A stretch of 64,000 bases of DNA from an uncultured Muribaculaceae bacterium (GTDB lineage: Bacteria > Bacteroidota > Bacteroidia > Bacteroidales > Muribaculaceae), in contig CAJTTG010000011.1 of NCBI GenBank assembly GCA_910579185.1, forward strand, positions 1-64,000, in the 5' to 3' direction. Each line of letters starts with the position of its first letter. The stretch's first letter is position 1. The translations under genes and the position numbers were made by a program. Under the pieces are notes generated by a model. The model made no database searches. It worked only from the letters and a program-made list of their open reading frames with translations, and had not been told where the DNA came from. Shown piece by piece: positions 34,976 through 44,199 of the stretch.

Positions 34976-37249
34976 ATGCTGAACCCAATTAAAAAAACCA
35001 TCGTGCTGCCCGACGGTCGCGAGATCACACTCGAGACAGGCAAACTGGCCAAGCAAGCCGATGGAGCGGTAGAGTTGCGCATGGGCAACACCATGATTCT
35101 CGCAACTGTTGTGTCGGCCAAGGAGGCCGGCGAAGGGGTTGACTTCATGCCCCTGCAGGTAGAGTACAAAGAAAAATTCTCCTCATTCGGACGTTTCCCC
35201 GGCGGCTTCCTCAAACGTGAAGGACGCGCATCGGACTACGAAATCCTGACCGCACGCCTCGTTGACCGCGTGCTCCGTCCGCTCTTCCCCGACAATTACC
35301 ACGCTGACACTTTCGTCAACGTAACCCTCTATTCCACCGACGGTGTCGACATGCCCGACTCGCTGGCCGGACTCGCTGCATCTGCTGCAATCGCAGTCAG
35401 CGACATACCATTCAACGGACCCATCTCTGAGGTGCGTGTTGCCCGTGTCAACGGTGAATTCGTAATCAATCCCACTTTCGAACAGCTCGAAAAAGCCGAC
35501 ATGGAACTCATGGTCGGTGCCACCTACGACAACATCATGATGGTGGAAGGCGAAATGGACGAAGTTTCTGAAGCCGACCTGCTTGCAGCCCTCAAAGCAG
35601 CCCACGAGGCTATCAAAGTGCAGTGCAAGGCTCAGCTCGAACTCGCTGAAGCAGCCGGAACCACCGTTAAACGCGAATACTGCCACGAAGTCAACGACGA
35701 AGCTCTCCGCGCCGACGTCCACGCTAAATGCTACGACAAAGCCTACGCTATCGCCAAGACAGGAAGCGCCGACAAACACTGGCGCATGGAATCTTTCGAT
35801 GCTATCTGCAACGAATACATCGAATCCCTCCCCGAAGAGGAACGCGACGAAAAGACTCCCCTCGTGAAGCGTTACTACCACGACGTTGAGAAAGAAGCCA
35901 TGCGTCGTTGCGTGCTCGATGAAGGCATCCGCCTCGACGGTCGCAAGACAACCGAGATACGCCCCATCTGGGCTGAAGTTGACTACATCCCCGGACCTCA
36001 CGGATCTGCCGTGTTCACCCGTGGCGAAACTCAGTCACTCTCAACCGTAACCCTCGGCACCAAGCTCGACGAAAAGATCGTTGACGAAGTGACAAACCAG
36101 GGTCGCGAACGCTTCCTTCTCCACTACAACTTCCCCCCCTTCTCAACTGGTGAAGCCAAGCCCGTTCGTGGTGTAGGCCGCCGCGAGATCGGTCATGGCA
36201 ACCTCGCCCACCGCGCACTCAAGCGCATGTTCCCCGACAACTTCCCCTATGTTTGCCGTATCGTCAGCGACATCCTCGAATCAAACGGCTCGTCGTCAAT
36301 GGCCACCGTTTGTGCAGGCACTCTCGCACTTCTTGATGCCGGCGTACAGATGAAGAAGCCTGTCAGCGGTATCGCTATGGGTCTGATCACCGACTCCGAC
36401 AACTCCAAATATGCCATCCTGAGCGACATCCTCGGTGACGAGGACCACCTCGGCGACATGGACTTCAAAGTTACCGGTACAGTCGACGGCATCACCGCCA
36501 CACAGATGGACATCAAGTGCGACGGTCTCAGCTACGAGATCCTCGAACGCGCACTCAACCAGGCTCGTGAAGGCCGTCTCCACATCCTCAACATAATCAA
36601 CCAGACCATCCCGGCTCCTCGCGAGGACTACAAGCCCCACGTACCGCGCATCGTCACCATGCTCATCCCCAAAGAGCTTATCGGTGCTGTGATCGGCCCG
36701 GGCGGAAAAGTGATCCAGGGCATTCAGGAAGAGAGCGGCGCAACCGTTTCCATCGACGAGATCGAAGATGGCGGCTACATCGAAGTTGCTGCCTCAAACA
36801 AGGCTTCTATCGACAAAGCTCTCGACATGATCAACGCCATCGTGGCTCTGCCGGAAGAAGGCAAAGTCTACAAAGGAAAAGTTCGCTCAATCCTCGACTT
36901 CGGTGCATTCGTTGAATTCATGCAGGGTCGCGACGGTCTGCTCCACATCTCTGAGATCTCTTGGGACCGTCTCCCCGACATGGAAGCATCCGGCCTCAAG
37001 GAAGGCGATGAAGTGGAAGTGAAGCTGATCGAAATCGACAAGAAGACCGGAAAATACCGTCTGTCGATGCGTGCGCTCCAGCCCAAACCGGAAGGCTACG
37101 TTGAACGCGAACGCGCTCCCCGTGGCGAACGCGGACCTCGCCGTGAAGGTGGCGACCGCCGCAACAACGACCGTGGCCCACGTCGCGATCGTGGCGACCG
37201 TGGTCCCCGTCAGCCCCGTGAAAACCACAACAACGACAATCAGGAATAA
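34976..37249 (+). CDS. pnp: Polyribonucleotide nucleotidyltransferase (PNPase)
   Basis: This phosphate-dependent 3'-5' exoribonuclease of mRNA decay has 757 residues. Domain order: first RNase PH domain (about 12-145), helical linker (about 150-300), second RNase PH domain (about 325-460; GRDI-type SILESNGSSSMATVCAGTLALLDAGV), KH domain (about 565-620, AVIGPGGKVIQGIQEESGATVSI), S1 domain (about 635-700, YKGKVRSILDFGAFVEFMQGRDGLLHISEIS). The last 55 residues are an Arg/Gly/Asn-rich tail (GERGPRREGGDRRNNDRGPRRDRGDRG) beyond the usual end, likely disordered and RNA-binding. The start MLNPIKK resembles the MLNPI start of other PNPases. Confidence 0.97.
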   Translation: MLNPIKKTIVLPDGREITLETGKLAKQADGAVELRMGNTMILATVVSAKEAGEGVDFMPLQVEYKEKFSSFGRFPGGFLKREGRASDYEILTARLVDRVLRPLFPDNYHADTFVNVTLYSTDGVDMPDSLAGLAASAAIAVSDIPFNGPISEVRVARVNGEFVINPTFEQLEKADMELMVGATYDNIMMVEGEMDEVSEADLLAALKAAHEAIKVQCKAQLELAEAAGTTVKREYCHEVNDEALRADVHAKCYDKAYAIAKTGSADKHWRMESFDAICNEYIESLPEEERDEKTPLVKRYYHDVEKEAMRRCVLDEGIRLDGRKTTEIRPIWAEVDYIPGPHGSAVFTRGETQSLSTVTLGTKLDEKIVDEVTNQGRERFLLHYNFPPFSTGEAKPVRGVGRREIGHGNLAHRALKRMFPDNFPYVCRIVSDILESNGSSSMATVCAGTLALLDAGVQMKKPVSGIAMGLITDSDNSKYAILSDILGDEDHLGDMDFKVTGTVDGITATQMDIKCDGLSYEILERALNQAREGRLHILNIINQTIPAPREDYKPHVPRIVTMLIPKELIGAVIGPGGKVIQGIQEESGATVSIDEIEDGGYIEVAASNKASIDKALDMINAIVALPEEGKVYKGKVRSILDFGAFVEFMQGRDGLLHISEISWDRLPDMEASGLKEGDEVEVKLIEIDKKTGKYRLSMRALQPKPEGYVERERAPRGERGPRREGGDRRNNDRGPRRDRGDRGPRQPRENHNNDNQE

Positions 37250-37273
37250 ATCCTGACCAAACCCATACAAGCC

Positions 37274-37312
37274 CGGAGGCGTATCACCAGTGATGCGCCT
37301 CCGCTTTTTTTG
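37274..37312 (+). terminator. Rho-independent terminator of pnp
   Basis: CGGAGGCG (37274-37281) pairs with CGCCTCCG (37296-37303); an inner ATCA/TGAT pair extends the stem. A run of seven T follows. It lies 25 nt after the stop. Confidence 0.9.
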
Positions 37313-37382
37313 TGCGAACCAACCCTAACTGCCAGATGTTTACATAGCATATCAACTATAACCCCTCCAAAATCCCAAGATT

Positions 37383-37868
37383 ATGCAACGCCCCGATCTT
37401 CCTCATAAAAAAGCCGTGGGCTATCTCGGTCTGGTAGCCCTGATCCTGACATTCACATGGCGCCACGCTCCGATCCCCGACTGGGTTGCCTACATCGGTT
37501 TCGGCATGTTCGCCGTCCTGCTGCTCTACGGCCTCTACTGGTCATTACGCCAGGGTTGCCACGCCTACAGCCTGATGATCGTAGGCATAATGATCCTTTG
37601 CGGTGCGACATGGTATCTCGTCGGTTCATGGACACCCGAAAAAGCCGGAAGCATGTTCAGCTCAAACGGCAACCCCGACATACCGATAGGCATCCTGCTT
37701 GTCCTCTCAGCCATTCTTTTCATCTCGTGTATCATTTCCATCATCTTCTGGATAAAATACCGCAAGGACCCGGAAAAACTGGCAAGATCGCGCCGCTACT
37801 TCCGCAACATATTCCTCATATTCTCGCTGCTGCTCACTATCACAGCCCTCGCGATGCTCTATCTGTAG
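37383..37868 (+). CDS. Small integral membrane protein of unknown function
   Basis: The protein has 161 residues with about four hydrophobic spans: 12-25, 35-52, 60-78 and 98-123, and a fifth near 140-160. The cytoplasmic-looking loop WIKYRKDPEKLARSRRYFRN before the last span is strongly basic. No family is recognised. It has its own region between the pnp terminator and a shared hairpin with the convergent prs gene. Confidence 0.7.
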   Translation: MQRPDLPHKKAVGYLGLVALILTFTWRHAPIPDWVAYIGFGMFAVLLLYGLYWSLRQGCHAYSLMIVGIMILCGATWYLVGSWTPEKAGSMFSSNGNPDIPIGILLVLSAILFISCIISIIFWIKYRKDPEKLARSRRYFRNIFLIFSLLLTITALAMLYL

Positions 37869-37883
37869 CCGTCAAATATAAAC

Positions 37884-37922
37884 AGCAGCGGCATGCCACA
37901 GATAAGGCATGCCGCTGCTTAT
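37884..37922. terminator. Bidirectional terminator between the membrane protein gene and prs
   Basis: A 14-bp stem (37884-37897 with 37906-37919) lies 16 nt after one stop and 34 nt after the convergent prs stop. The flanks are AT-rich on both sides, suiting termination in both directions. Confidence 0.85.
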
Positions 37923-37952
37923 TATATCCTGTCAATAATCCCGGAAAGCGAA

Positions 37953-38897
37953 TTATTTGAACACGTACTGCATGGAGATCGATTCGTTGTTGTGGACGCG
38001 ACGGATAGTGTCGGCAATCAGCTTGGCAACGGAAAGAATCGTAGCCTTCTTGCAATCCTTGTTGAAAGGAATGGAGTTGGTGAAGATCATTTCTGTCATG
38101 CCGGAATCATCTATACGCTGAGAAGCCGGATCGCTCATGATGGCGTGGGAGGCGAGCGCACGAACCGATTTAGCACCCTCGGCCATCATCAGATTGGCGG
38201 CCTTGGCAATGGTTCCTGCGGTGTCAACCATGTCATCAACAAGGATTACGTTCTTGCCCTTGACATCGCCGATCACGGTCATTGATTCAACCACATTGGC
38301 TTTTGCACGCTGCTTGTGGCACAGAACCAGAGGAACATTCAGATATTTGGCATAGGAATTGGCACGCTTTGCACCGCCAACGTCGGGAGTTGCGATAACC
38401 ATATCCTCCAGTTTCAGGCTCTTGATATAGGGAATGAACACTGAGGAAGCATACAGGTGGTCAACAGGCACATCGAAGAAACCCTGGATCTGATCAGCAT
38501 GGAGATCCATCGTGATCACGCGGTTAACGCCGGCTGCGCTCAGAAGGTCGGCAACAAGTTTGGCTGCGATCGACACACGCGGTTTATCCTTGCGGTCCTG
38601 ACGCGCCCATCCGAAATAAGGGATCACGGCGATAACTGAATGAGCTGAAGCACGCTTGGCGGCATCAATCATCAGCAGGAGTTCCATAAGGTTGTCACTG
38701 TTGGGGATGGTGGACTGCACGAGATAAACCTCGCAGCCACGCACAGTTTCCTCAAACGACACTTCAAATTCGCCGTCGGCAAAGTGAAGCACATTCATTT
38801 TACCGAGTTCAACACCGAGGTCTTTACAGATCTCTTCGCCCATGTAGCGCGATGCGGTACCGGCGAAAATCTTGATTGGATGGACAATGGATTGCAT
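37953..38897 (-). CDS. prs: Ribose-phosphate pyrophosphokinase (PRPP synthetase)
   Basis: The enzyme makes 5-phosphoribosyl-1-pyrophosphate from ribose 5-phosphate and ATP for nucleotide, histidine and tryptophan synthesis. It has 314 residues, class I length. Visible parts: N-terminal IKIFAGTASRYMGEEICKDLGVELGK, flexible loop YFGWARQDRKDKPRVSIAAKLVADLLSAAGVNRVITMDLHADQIQGFFDVPVDHL, and the PRPP-binding motif VILVDDMVDTAGTIAKAA (about 220-237). It is monocistronic. Confidence 0.97.
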   Translation of the reverse strand: MQSIVHPIKIFAGTASRYMGEEICKDLGVELGKMNVLHFADGEFEVSFEETVRGCEVYLVQSTIPNSDNLMELLLMIDAAKRASAHSVIAVIPYFGWARQDRKDKPRVSIAAKLVADLLSAAGVNRVITMDLHADQIQGFFDVPVDHLYASSVFIPYIKSLKLEDMVIATPDVGGAKRANSYAKYLNVPLVLCHKQRAKANVVESMTVIGDVKGKNVILVDDMVDTAGTIAKAANLMMAEGAKSVRALASHAIMSDPASQRIDDSGMTEMIFTNSIPFNKDCKKATILSVAKLIADTIRRVHNNESISMQYVFK

Positions 38898-38925
38898 AAA
38901 ATGTTGAGATGAGTTTTGGATACCG

Positions 38926-38955
38926 CAAAGTTACGAAAAATAATCCAACCCTCAA
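38926..38955 (-). promoter_or_regulatory. Promoter of prs
   Basis: On the minus strand TTG (38955-38953), a 19-nt spacer and TAACTTTG (38933-38926). The leader is about 25 nt. Confidence 0.7.
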
Positions 38956-39022
38956 GCCCTTTTGCTAATGTTATTCCACAGATTGCCCAAACGCGCCACC
39001 GGCCAATGGAATCAAAGCCGCA

Positions 39023-39511
39023 TCAACGGGCGATCAGGGCCGTCGCCATGGCGGCTATACCCTCGCCGCGGCCTGTGAATCCGAGGCGTTCGGTAGTGGT
39101 GGCTTTTACCGACACCCGACCGGCATCTATGCCGAGATCCTGTGCCACGGTGGATATCATCTCAGGGATATAGGGCAGCAATTTCGGCTTCTGTGCAATG
39201 ATCGTGACATCGACATTGCCAATGGAGAAGCCCTCCGCCGCGATCAGTTCCACCACGCGCCGCAGCAGAACCCTTGAATCCGCCCCCTTGTAGGCCGGAT
39301 CGGTGTCAGGGAAATGGAATCCTATATCGCGCATCGAAGCCGCTCCGAGAAGCGCATCGCAGAGCGCATGCAGAGCCACGTCGGCATCACTGTGACCCAG
39401 CAAACCCATATCGTGGGGTACCTTAACGCCACACAACCAAAGTTCACGGTTTTCAGCAAATTTGTGGACATCAAATCCGTTGCCCACACGGAAATCAGGG
39501 ATCATAGCCAT
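39023..39511 (-). CDS. ispF: 2-C-methyl-D-erythritol 2,4-cyclodiphosphate synthase
   Basis: IspF carries out the cyclising step of the non-mevalonate isoprenoid pathway, releasing CMP; it is a zinc-dependent trimer. At 162 residues it has the usual length. Metal-binding GNGFDVHKF (Asp/His near 12-14) and MGLLGHSDADVALHALCDALLGA (about 35-57), SMRDIGFHFPDTDPAYKGADS, and the C-terminal KATTTERLGFTGRGEGIAAMATALI are all present. It follows porV by 21 nt on the same strand; porV-ispF linkage is known from Porphyromonas. Confidence 0.97.
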   Translation of the reverse strand: MAMIPDFRVGNGFDVHKFAENRELWLCGVKVPHDMGLLGHSDADVALHALCDALLGAASMRDIGFHFPDTDPAYKGADSRVLLRRVVELIAAEGFSIGNVDVTIIAQKPKLLPYIPEMISTVAQDLGIDAGRVSVKATTTERLGFTGRGEGIAAMATALIAR

Positions 39512-39532
39512 AAGCGACAGGTAATTTTCCGG

Positions 39533-40774
39533 TTATCGGCGGCCGAACAGGTCGCGCAGACCGTCCATATCGAACGAGAGAGTGAAACGCAGTGTCTGAT
39601 CAAGAGGCGATGTCTGCGAGGTGGCGATCATGTAGGCGGCGTCCAGACGCACCACATTGAGCGAGAAGCCGGCACCCATTGAGAAGTAGGAGCGGTTGCC
39701 TTTCATCTCATTCTCATAATGATAACCTGCACGGACAAAGAACTGCTGGTTGTAGTTATATTCCGCACCGAGCGACCAGTTGATCTCCTTCAGCTCCTCG
39801 CCGAATCCGCCGGGTGCGTCAGTGAACGATTTGAAAATACCGGTGATCGGCGACATATTTTCCCATTTTTCAAGAGCTTCGTTGTATTCACGCTGCTGCT
39901 CGAGATTCTCCTCGGTATTCTCAGCGGCGGTGACATAATCTTTCTCTCGCGGACGGGTCGGGACAAGAAGTTTGTTCAGATCGAGCGACAGTGCGAGCGT
40001 ATGATAGTCGGCCAACGGGAAAGCGAAGGTCGTACCGAGTCGCAGGTTGGTGGGAAGGAATGCAGGATCCTCGCCATTGTTATAGGACACTTTCGTACCT
40101 ATGTTCGAGATATTCCAACCCCACGACCACTGGCATTCATTACGCCCGATCAGGGGATATGTGGTGAAATATCCGGAGATGTCGGCCGAAAACGCCGATG
40201 CGCCGGTGCTCTGGTCGCCGGCGTATGAGTCGGAGAAACCGAGATCGGAATAGATGTAGCGGAACACGACGCCCATCGAGTACTTATCCGACAGCTTGCG
40301 CGAATAGCCCACGTCGAACGACATTTCGTAGGGGTTCAACGTCTGCGATGAGCCTTGCGCGTCGCCCGGCTGATGCGTTGTCACCTCGCCGAGTGAGAAA
40401 TAGCGCAGCGAGGCACTGATGGCCTGATTGTCGGCCGAGCCCAGCTTCCAGTAGCCCGAAAGGTTGGCAAGGAAAATATCATTGACAAGTTTACGGAGCC
40501 ACGGGGTGTAGCTCAGAGAAGCGCCGCCACGGCTATAGGCAAACGCATATTTCGACGGGTTCCAGAACTGCGAGTTGACATCGGGATCGGTAGCGGCACC
40601 CATATCGCCCATCGACGCACCTCGCGCATCCGGAGCGATGCTGAGCGAGGTGACACCGGTCTCAATCGGGTTGAAATCGTCCTTGATCCCGTTCTGGGCA
40701 GATGCCGACGGTGCAGCCACCGCCATCAGCAACAAGCCGACGGCCATATAGCTAAAAAATATCTTTACTTTCAT
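39533..40774 (-). CDS. porV: Type IX secretion system outer membrane protein PorV (LptO)
   Basis: The protein has 413 residues. A signal peptide (to about residue 26, ending ASA-Q) precedes a FadL-like beta-barrel. It matches PorV in TSLSIAPDARGASMGDMGAATDPDVNSQFWNPSKYAF, ASLSYTPWLRKLVNDIFLANLSGY, AISASLRYFSLGEV, FLPTNLRLGTTFAFPLADYHTLALSLDLNKLLVPTRP, and the C-terminal barrel strands. PorV shuttles type IX cargo to the cell surface and works with the sortase PorU, whose gene is not adjacent here. The segment YVTAAENTEENLEQQREYNEALEKWENM (about 275-305) is a longer, charged external loop. Its presence supports reading the C-terminal tails of the two subtilases as type IX signals. Confidence 0.95.
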   Translation of the reverse strand: MKVKIFFSYMAVGLLLMAVAAPSASAQNGIKDDFNPIETGVTSLSIAPDARGASMGDMGAATDPDVNSQFWNPSKYAFAYSRGGASLSYTPWLRKLVNDIFLANLSGYWKLGSADNQAISASLRYFSLGEVTTHQPGDAQGSSQTLNPYEMSFDVGYSRKLSDKYSMGVVFRYIYSDLGFSDSYAGDQSTGASAFSADISGYFTTYPLIGRNECQWSWGWNISNIGTKVSYNNGEDPAFLPTNLRLGTTFAFPLADYHTLALSLDLNKLLVPTRPREKDYVTAAENTEENLEQQREYNEALEKWENMSPITGIFKSFTDAPGGFGEELKEINWSLGAEYNYNQQFFVRAGYHYENEMKGNRSYFSMGAGFSLNVVRLDAAYMIATSQTSPLDQTLRFTLSFDMDGLRDLFGRR

Positions 40775-40877
40775 CTTTTCGTTATGCTTTGACGGCGTGT
40801 CGAACGGACACGCCCTGAATGTATAACTGAAAAGAGGCCGATTTATTGCATAACCCGGCCGGACTCCCGATGGATTT

Positions 40878-41447
40878 TCAATGGATTTTCAAGGCCATAC
40901 ATTCCTCATCGCCCATCGCGACACGAACCATCGAACCCCGATCGACATTTATCGACGGCACAACGCGACACGGCATGATGATATCGCCCGTCTTAAGAGT
41001 GGCATACCGGCTCACGGCAGCCACCGACTCACAGGCCATCTTGTACCAGCCCGAAACCGAAACCGACATATCATTGACCGCTATATCCAGCCGTGAGTCC
41101 GGATCCGGCAGTCCTATCCATTTACCGGGAGTCAGGGCATTGTCAAACATCGCAGTTGCCGAGCATGGCAGCAATGCCCGTCGCAGATCCTCAAGTATAC
41201 CGACCGGCACCAGGCGCATGGCCACGGTCAGACTGTCGAAATAACGTGGGGCGAATTTCTCCGCTATATCTTTTCCGAGCCTACAGATCTTGACTGCCAT
41301 GTAGAATTCCGCTATCCACTGGGAATCGAAATCGGGCAGGAACACCGGACGCGACGGTCCTGTGATGGCCGAATCGGAAATGAGTGTCACTGCAGGAGGC
41401 AGCACAAGAGCTCCGTTCTGCTCGCGGTCAAATGCTATCGCTTTCAT
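40878..41447 (-). CDS. Fumarylacetoacetate hydrolase-fold protein, probably catalytically inactive
   Basis: The protein has 189 residues. It aligns by eye with Bacteroidales fumarylacetoacetase-family hydrolases: PVFLPDFDSQWIAEFYMAVKICRLGKDIAEKFAPRYFDSLTV in place of FLPDF...ETELVVRICRLGK.I...FA.RYYD..TV, and a C-terminal YKMACESVAAVSRYATLKTGDIIMPC in place of VSRYFTLKTGDLIFTGTP. The metal-binding acidic positions (E-x-E before the VRICRLGK segment, and the downstream D-x-T-x-R-D) are not kept, and TGTP is lost. It also seems to lack part of the N-terminus. It overlaps the rex stop by 20 nt, so it is translated with Rex. It may be a pseudoenzyme; a role is unknown. Confidence 0.65.
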   Translation of the reverse strand: MKAIAFDREQNGALVLPPAVTLISDSAITGPSRPVFLPDFDSQWIAEFYMAVKICRLGKDIAEKFAPRYFDSLTVAMRLVPVGILEDLRRALLPCSATAMFDNALTPGKWIGLPDPDSRLDIAVNDMSVSVSGWYKMACESVAAVSRYATLKTGDIIMPCRVVPSINVDRGSMVRVAMGDEECMALKIH

Positions 41448-42105
41448 CAGTATGGTTCAATGCATTCAGACGATTATACATAACGGCCAGATGGGCATAG
41501 ATCGAGGTGTTCTGTATCACCGTTCCCGGACTCGTGAGAATCCTGAACGGCGTGAAATTCCACAACGCCCGGATTCCGGCCTCCACAGCCAGATCCGCCG
41601 TCTGCTGCGCCGACTCCACGGGCACGGCGATCACAGCGATATCAGCTTTCAACCGGCGCTGATGCTCTGCCAGATCGGCTATATCAAAGATCGGCACACC
41701 CTGGATCTCTGTCCCGACCACATCCGGGCGCACATCGAATCCGGCCACTATATCAAGACCGAACCGATGGAGACCATTGTCGGCTATGAGAGCCGAACCG
41801 AGCGACCCTACACCGAGCATCACGGCATTATGATTGCGCCCGAACCCCAGGAAGCGTCTCAGAGCGTCCTCAAGAGCCGCCACCTCATAACCGATGCGCG
41901 TCTTTCCCTTTATGTCAAGCACCGAAAGATCCTTGGCAATCTGCGAGGCATCGACATTGAGAGCCTTTGAGATCGTCGTCGACGATACGTACTCTATGTT
42001 GTGCGATCTAAGCGTGCCGACGTATGCCAGATACCATGGCAAGCGTCGCAAGGTAGGTTCCGGTGGAAATTCCCGTGATATGATATTTTTATTCGTGGTG
42101 GCCAT
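41428..42105 (-). CDS. rex: Redox-sensing transcriptional repressor Rex
   Basis: Rex represses fermentation and respiration genes when the NADH/NAD+ ratio is low; NADH binding releases it from DNA. The protein has 225 residues. The N-terminal winged helix (about 15-85) includes LRRLPWYLAYVGTLRSHNIEYVSSTTISKALNVDASQIAKDLSVL. The Rossmann domain has GVGSLGSALIADNGLHRFGLDIVAGFDVRPDVVG (about 98-130). The C-terminal swapped helix follows near 205. It lies downstream of the Ig-like lipoprotein (43 nt) and overlaps the next gene. Confidence 0.95.
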   Translation of the reverse strand: MATTNKNIISREFPPEPTLRRLPWYLAYVGTLRSHNIEYVSSTTISKALNVDASQIAKDLSVLDIKGKTRIGYEVAALEDALRRFLGFGRNHNAVMLGVGSLGSALIADNGLHRFGLDIVAGFDVRPDVVGTEIQGVPIFDIADLAEHQRRLKADIAVIAVPVESAQQTADLAVEAGIRALWNFTPFRILTSPGTVIQNTSIYAHLAVMYNRLNALNHTDESDSI

Positions 42106-42148
42106 TGTGTTGTGTTCTCTTTTCTGTCAAGTTATTTGAGTCAAGGCA

Positions 42149-44185
42149 TCATCTGTAGCCGGCACCCTGTGTGGCCTGTGTATCGCGGCCGTTAAGGGTG
42201 TTGAACCGGCGGTTCTTGCGCTTACCGAAAGGATCATCGGGATCCACAGCCGGGTTTCCGAACTCGTCATAATACTGTTCTTCCTCCTCATCCTCGGGCA
42301 GATCCGATTCGCCACGCTTCTTTTTCGGCTTGTTCTTCTTGATCTCAGCCGGTTTCTGCATGTCGACAGGCAGTTCGAAGATGTCCCATGACTGCTGTAT
42401 ATCCCAGTTTTTCTTCAGGTTTATCTTTTTGGAATAGTAGAATGTTTCCTCAGGCTGGATGGAATCGTTGAGATTGCCGGTGTCCCACTTTCCGTTTCCG
42501 TTGCGGTCAATGAACAGACGGGCGAAATAAGTCCCTGGGGTCACATGCCGGAAATCGGCCCGGCCATTCTCGGCAGTTACAGTCCTCACCGGCTTATCCT
42601 GGTTGTTGAGCAGCTGCACCACAGCCTGCTGCCCTCCGAGATTAGCGATATCGAAGGTTATGTTGGCATAATCGGACAGCGGTTTGACTGAGAATTCAAA
42701 TTTATTGTTGCCTATCCACTCGCCATAGATGCCTGTCATTCCGAGAGTGTCGATGGTCAGTCTGTATTTTGCTCCCGGATCCCACTTGACATCAGCCCGA
42801 TAGACCATCGGGCGCAAAGAATCAGGCATATGGAATTGGGGGGGATCGACCTGCGTCCAGAGCGTGTCGACCATCATCTCAAGATGCACGGCATCCGGCG
42901 AGAACGCCGTCAGCGGCTGCTCCGGCTCAAGAATTATCGGGGCGAAAACATCGATAACCCCCGTAGCATTTGTCTTGATCTTCAACAGATTGATTTTCGG
43001 AGCCGTCTCTGTTGAATCGGCAGCCGCCTCCTCCTTGGTCTCCTTTTTCTTCGATTTAGACGCCTTCTGCTTGCGCATGTTGAACTGCAACGTATCCGTG
43101 GTCCACGACAACTGATTCAGCGTGTCCGTGCGGAGATACGTGGCGGCAAACTTCAGTGAGTCGGAATTGACTATCATTGTGTCGGTCAGCCAGTAGGTCA
43201 GCGTATCGCGTGTGGGCGAGGCATCAAGCACCGCACACACATCGATTTTCTGACCATCTCTCGGCCCACCCACAAACCGCAGTTCGGGGAAGGTGTCGGA
43301 TGGCGCTCCGAACTCAAAATAGATCTTGTTGCGTACCTGACGCTCATATTTGACCATGTACTGCGACTTATAGTTCTCGTTGAACCACGTAAGCAGCACA
43401 TCATCCGGCCCGAACCGGGTCTCCATGCGGACAACGATGGAATCAGCCCCATCCGAGGCCTTGAGAGTGTCACGGACACTCTGCTGCTCTGCTGTGGGGG
43501 AGACAGTGACATCATAGAACGCCACATCCTCCGTCCTATCCCACTTATTGTCGCGGTTCACATCGTTGAGCGCGAATATGCGGTATGTTCCGGGCTTGAG
43601 ATTTCTGACAGTGAACTGTCCGAGCTGATTTGTCTTGGTTATGCGGTCGAACGGCATAGTAGAGATCGCTGTATCGGATAGGTTCGAGTGGACACCCACC
43701 AGCATTCCTTGAGCCGGCTCAAGGGTCTCAGCCTCGAAAACCATTCCGGAGATGCATAGCGAGTCCAGCGTCGGGCCGGTAGAGAAGTCGAAAGCGAACC
43801 CGTCGAGTTCGTTGCTCTCGTTAAGGTCCGAAATGGCATCGGTGAAATCGATGGTATATGTCGTGTTAGGCAGAAGCGTGTCGACCATCTCGATCCTCAC
43901 GTTACGCCCTACGGCCGATATCTTGGGTATGGATTTCTGTGGCGGCGAAACGACCACTTTGTTCATTGCATCTTTGATCTGCACATTCTCGTCGAATGTG
44001 ATCGTGAAGCGATCCATGTTGACATTCGTGGATCCGGGCGCAGGATTACTGCGCACATAGACAGGCGGCGTCTCATCGCGAGGTCCGCCTTCCGGACGTC
44101 CCATGCTCGCACACGCCGCAATGACAAACGCCACCGCCACGGCCAGAAGCAGACGCATATATATCAGTTGTCGTTTCATTCTCAT
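42149..44185 (-). CDS. Ig-like (Big_5-type) domain lipoprotein
   Basis: A large envelope lipoprotein of about 678 residues with signal ending VAFVIAAC (Cys near 25 from the ATG at 44185). The first domain (about 35-140) is a bacterial Ig-like domain: TPPVYVRSNPAPGSTNVNMDRFTITFDENVQIKDA ... LLPNTTYTIDFTDAISDLNESNEL. Prealbumin-like pieces follow: GQFTVRNLKPGTYRIFALNDVNRDNKWD (about 210-237) and ADFRHVTPGTYFARLFIDRNGNGKWDTGN (about 570-598). A Lys/Glu-rich linker lies near 380-400, and the C-terminus is charged (KKNKPKKKRGESDLPEDEEEEQYYDEFG). The frame extends to a TTG at 44203, but ATG at 44185 or 44179 is more likely. Probably cotranscribed with the aminotransferase gene upstream. Function unknown. 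Confidence 0.85.
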   Translation of the reverse strand: MRMKRQLIYMRLLLAVAVAFVIAACASMGRPEGGPRDETPPVYVRSNPAPGSTNVNMDRFTITFDENVQIKDAMNKVVVSPPQKSIPKISAVGRNVRIEMVDTLLPNTTYTIDFTDAISDLNESNELDGFAFDFSTGPTLDSLCISGMVFEAETLEPAQGMLVGVHSNLSDTAISTMPFDRITKTNQLGQFTVRNLKPGTYRIFALNDVNRDNKWDRTEDVAFYDVTVSPTAEQQSVRDTLKASDGADSIVVRMETRFGPDDVLLTWFNENYKSQYMVKYERQVRNKIYFEFGAPSDTFPELRFVGGPRDGQKIDVCAVLDASPTRDTLTYWLTDTMIVNSDSLKFAATYLRTDTLNQLSWTTDTLQFNMRKQKASKSKKKETKEEAAADSTETAPKINLLKIKTNATGVIDVFAPIILEPEQPLTAFSPDAVHLEMMVDTLWTQVDPPQFHMPDSLRPMVYRADVKWDPGAKYRLTIDTLGMTGIYGEWIGNNKFEFSVKPLSDYANITFDIANLGGQQAVVQLLNNQDKPVRTVTAENGRADFRHVTPGTYFARLFIDRNGNGKWDTGNLNDSIQPEETFYYSKKINLKKNWDIQQSWDIFELPVDMQKPAEIKKNKPKKKRGESDLPEDEEEEQYYDEFGNPAVDPDDPFGKRKNRRFNTLNGRDTQATQGAGYR

Positions 44186-44199
44186 GCTTTGATAAACAA

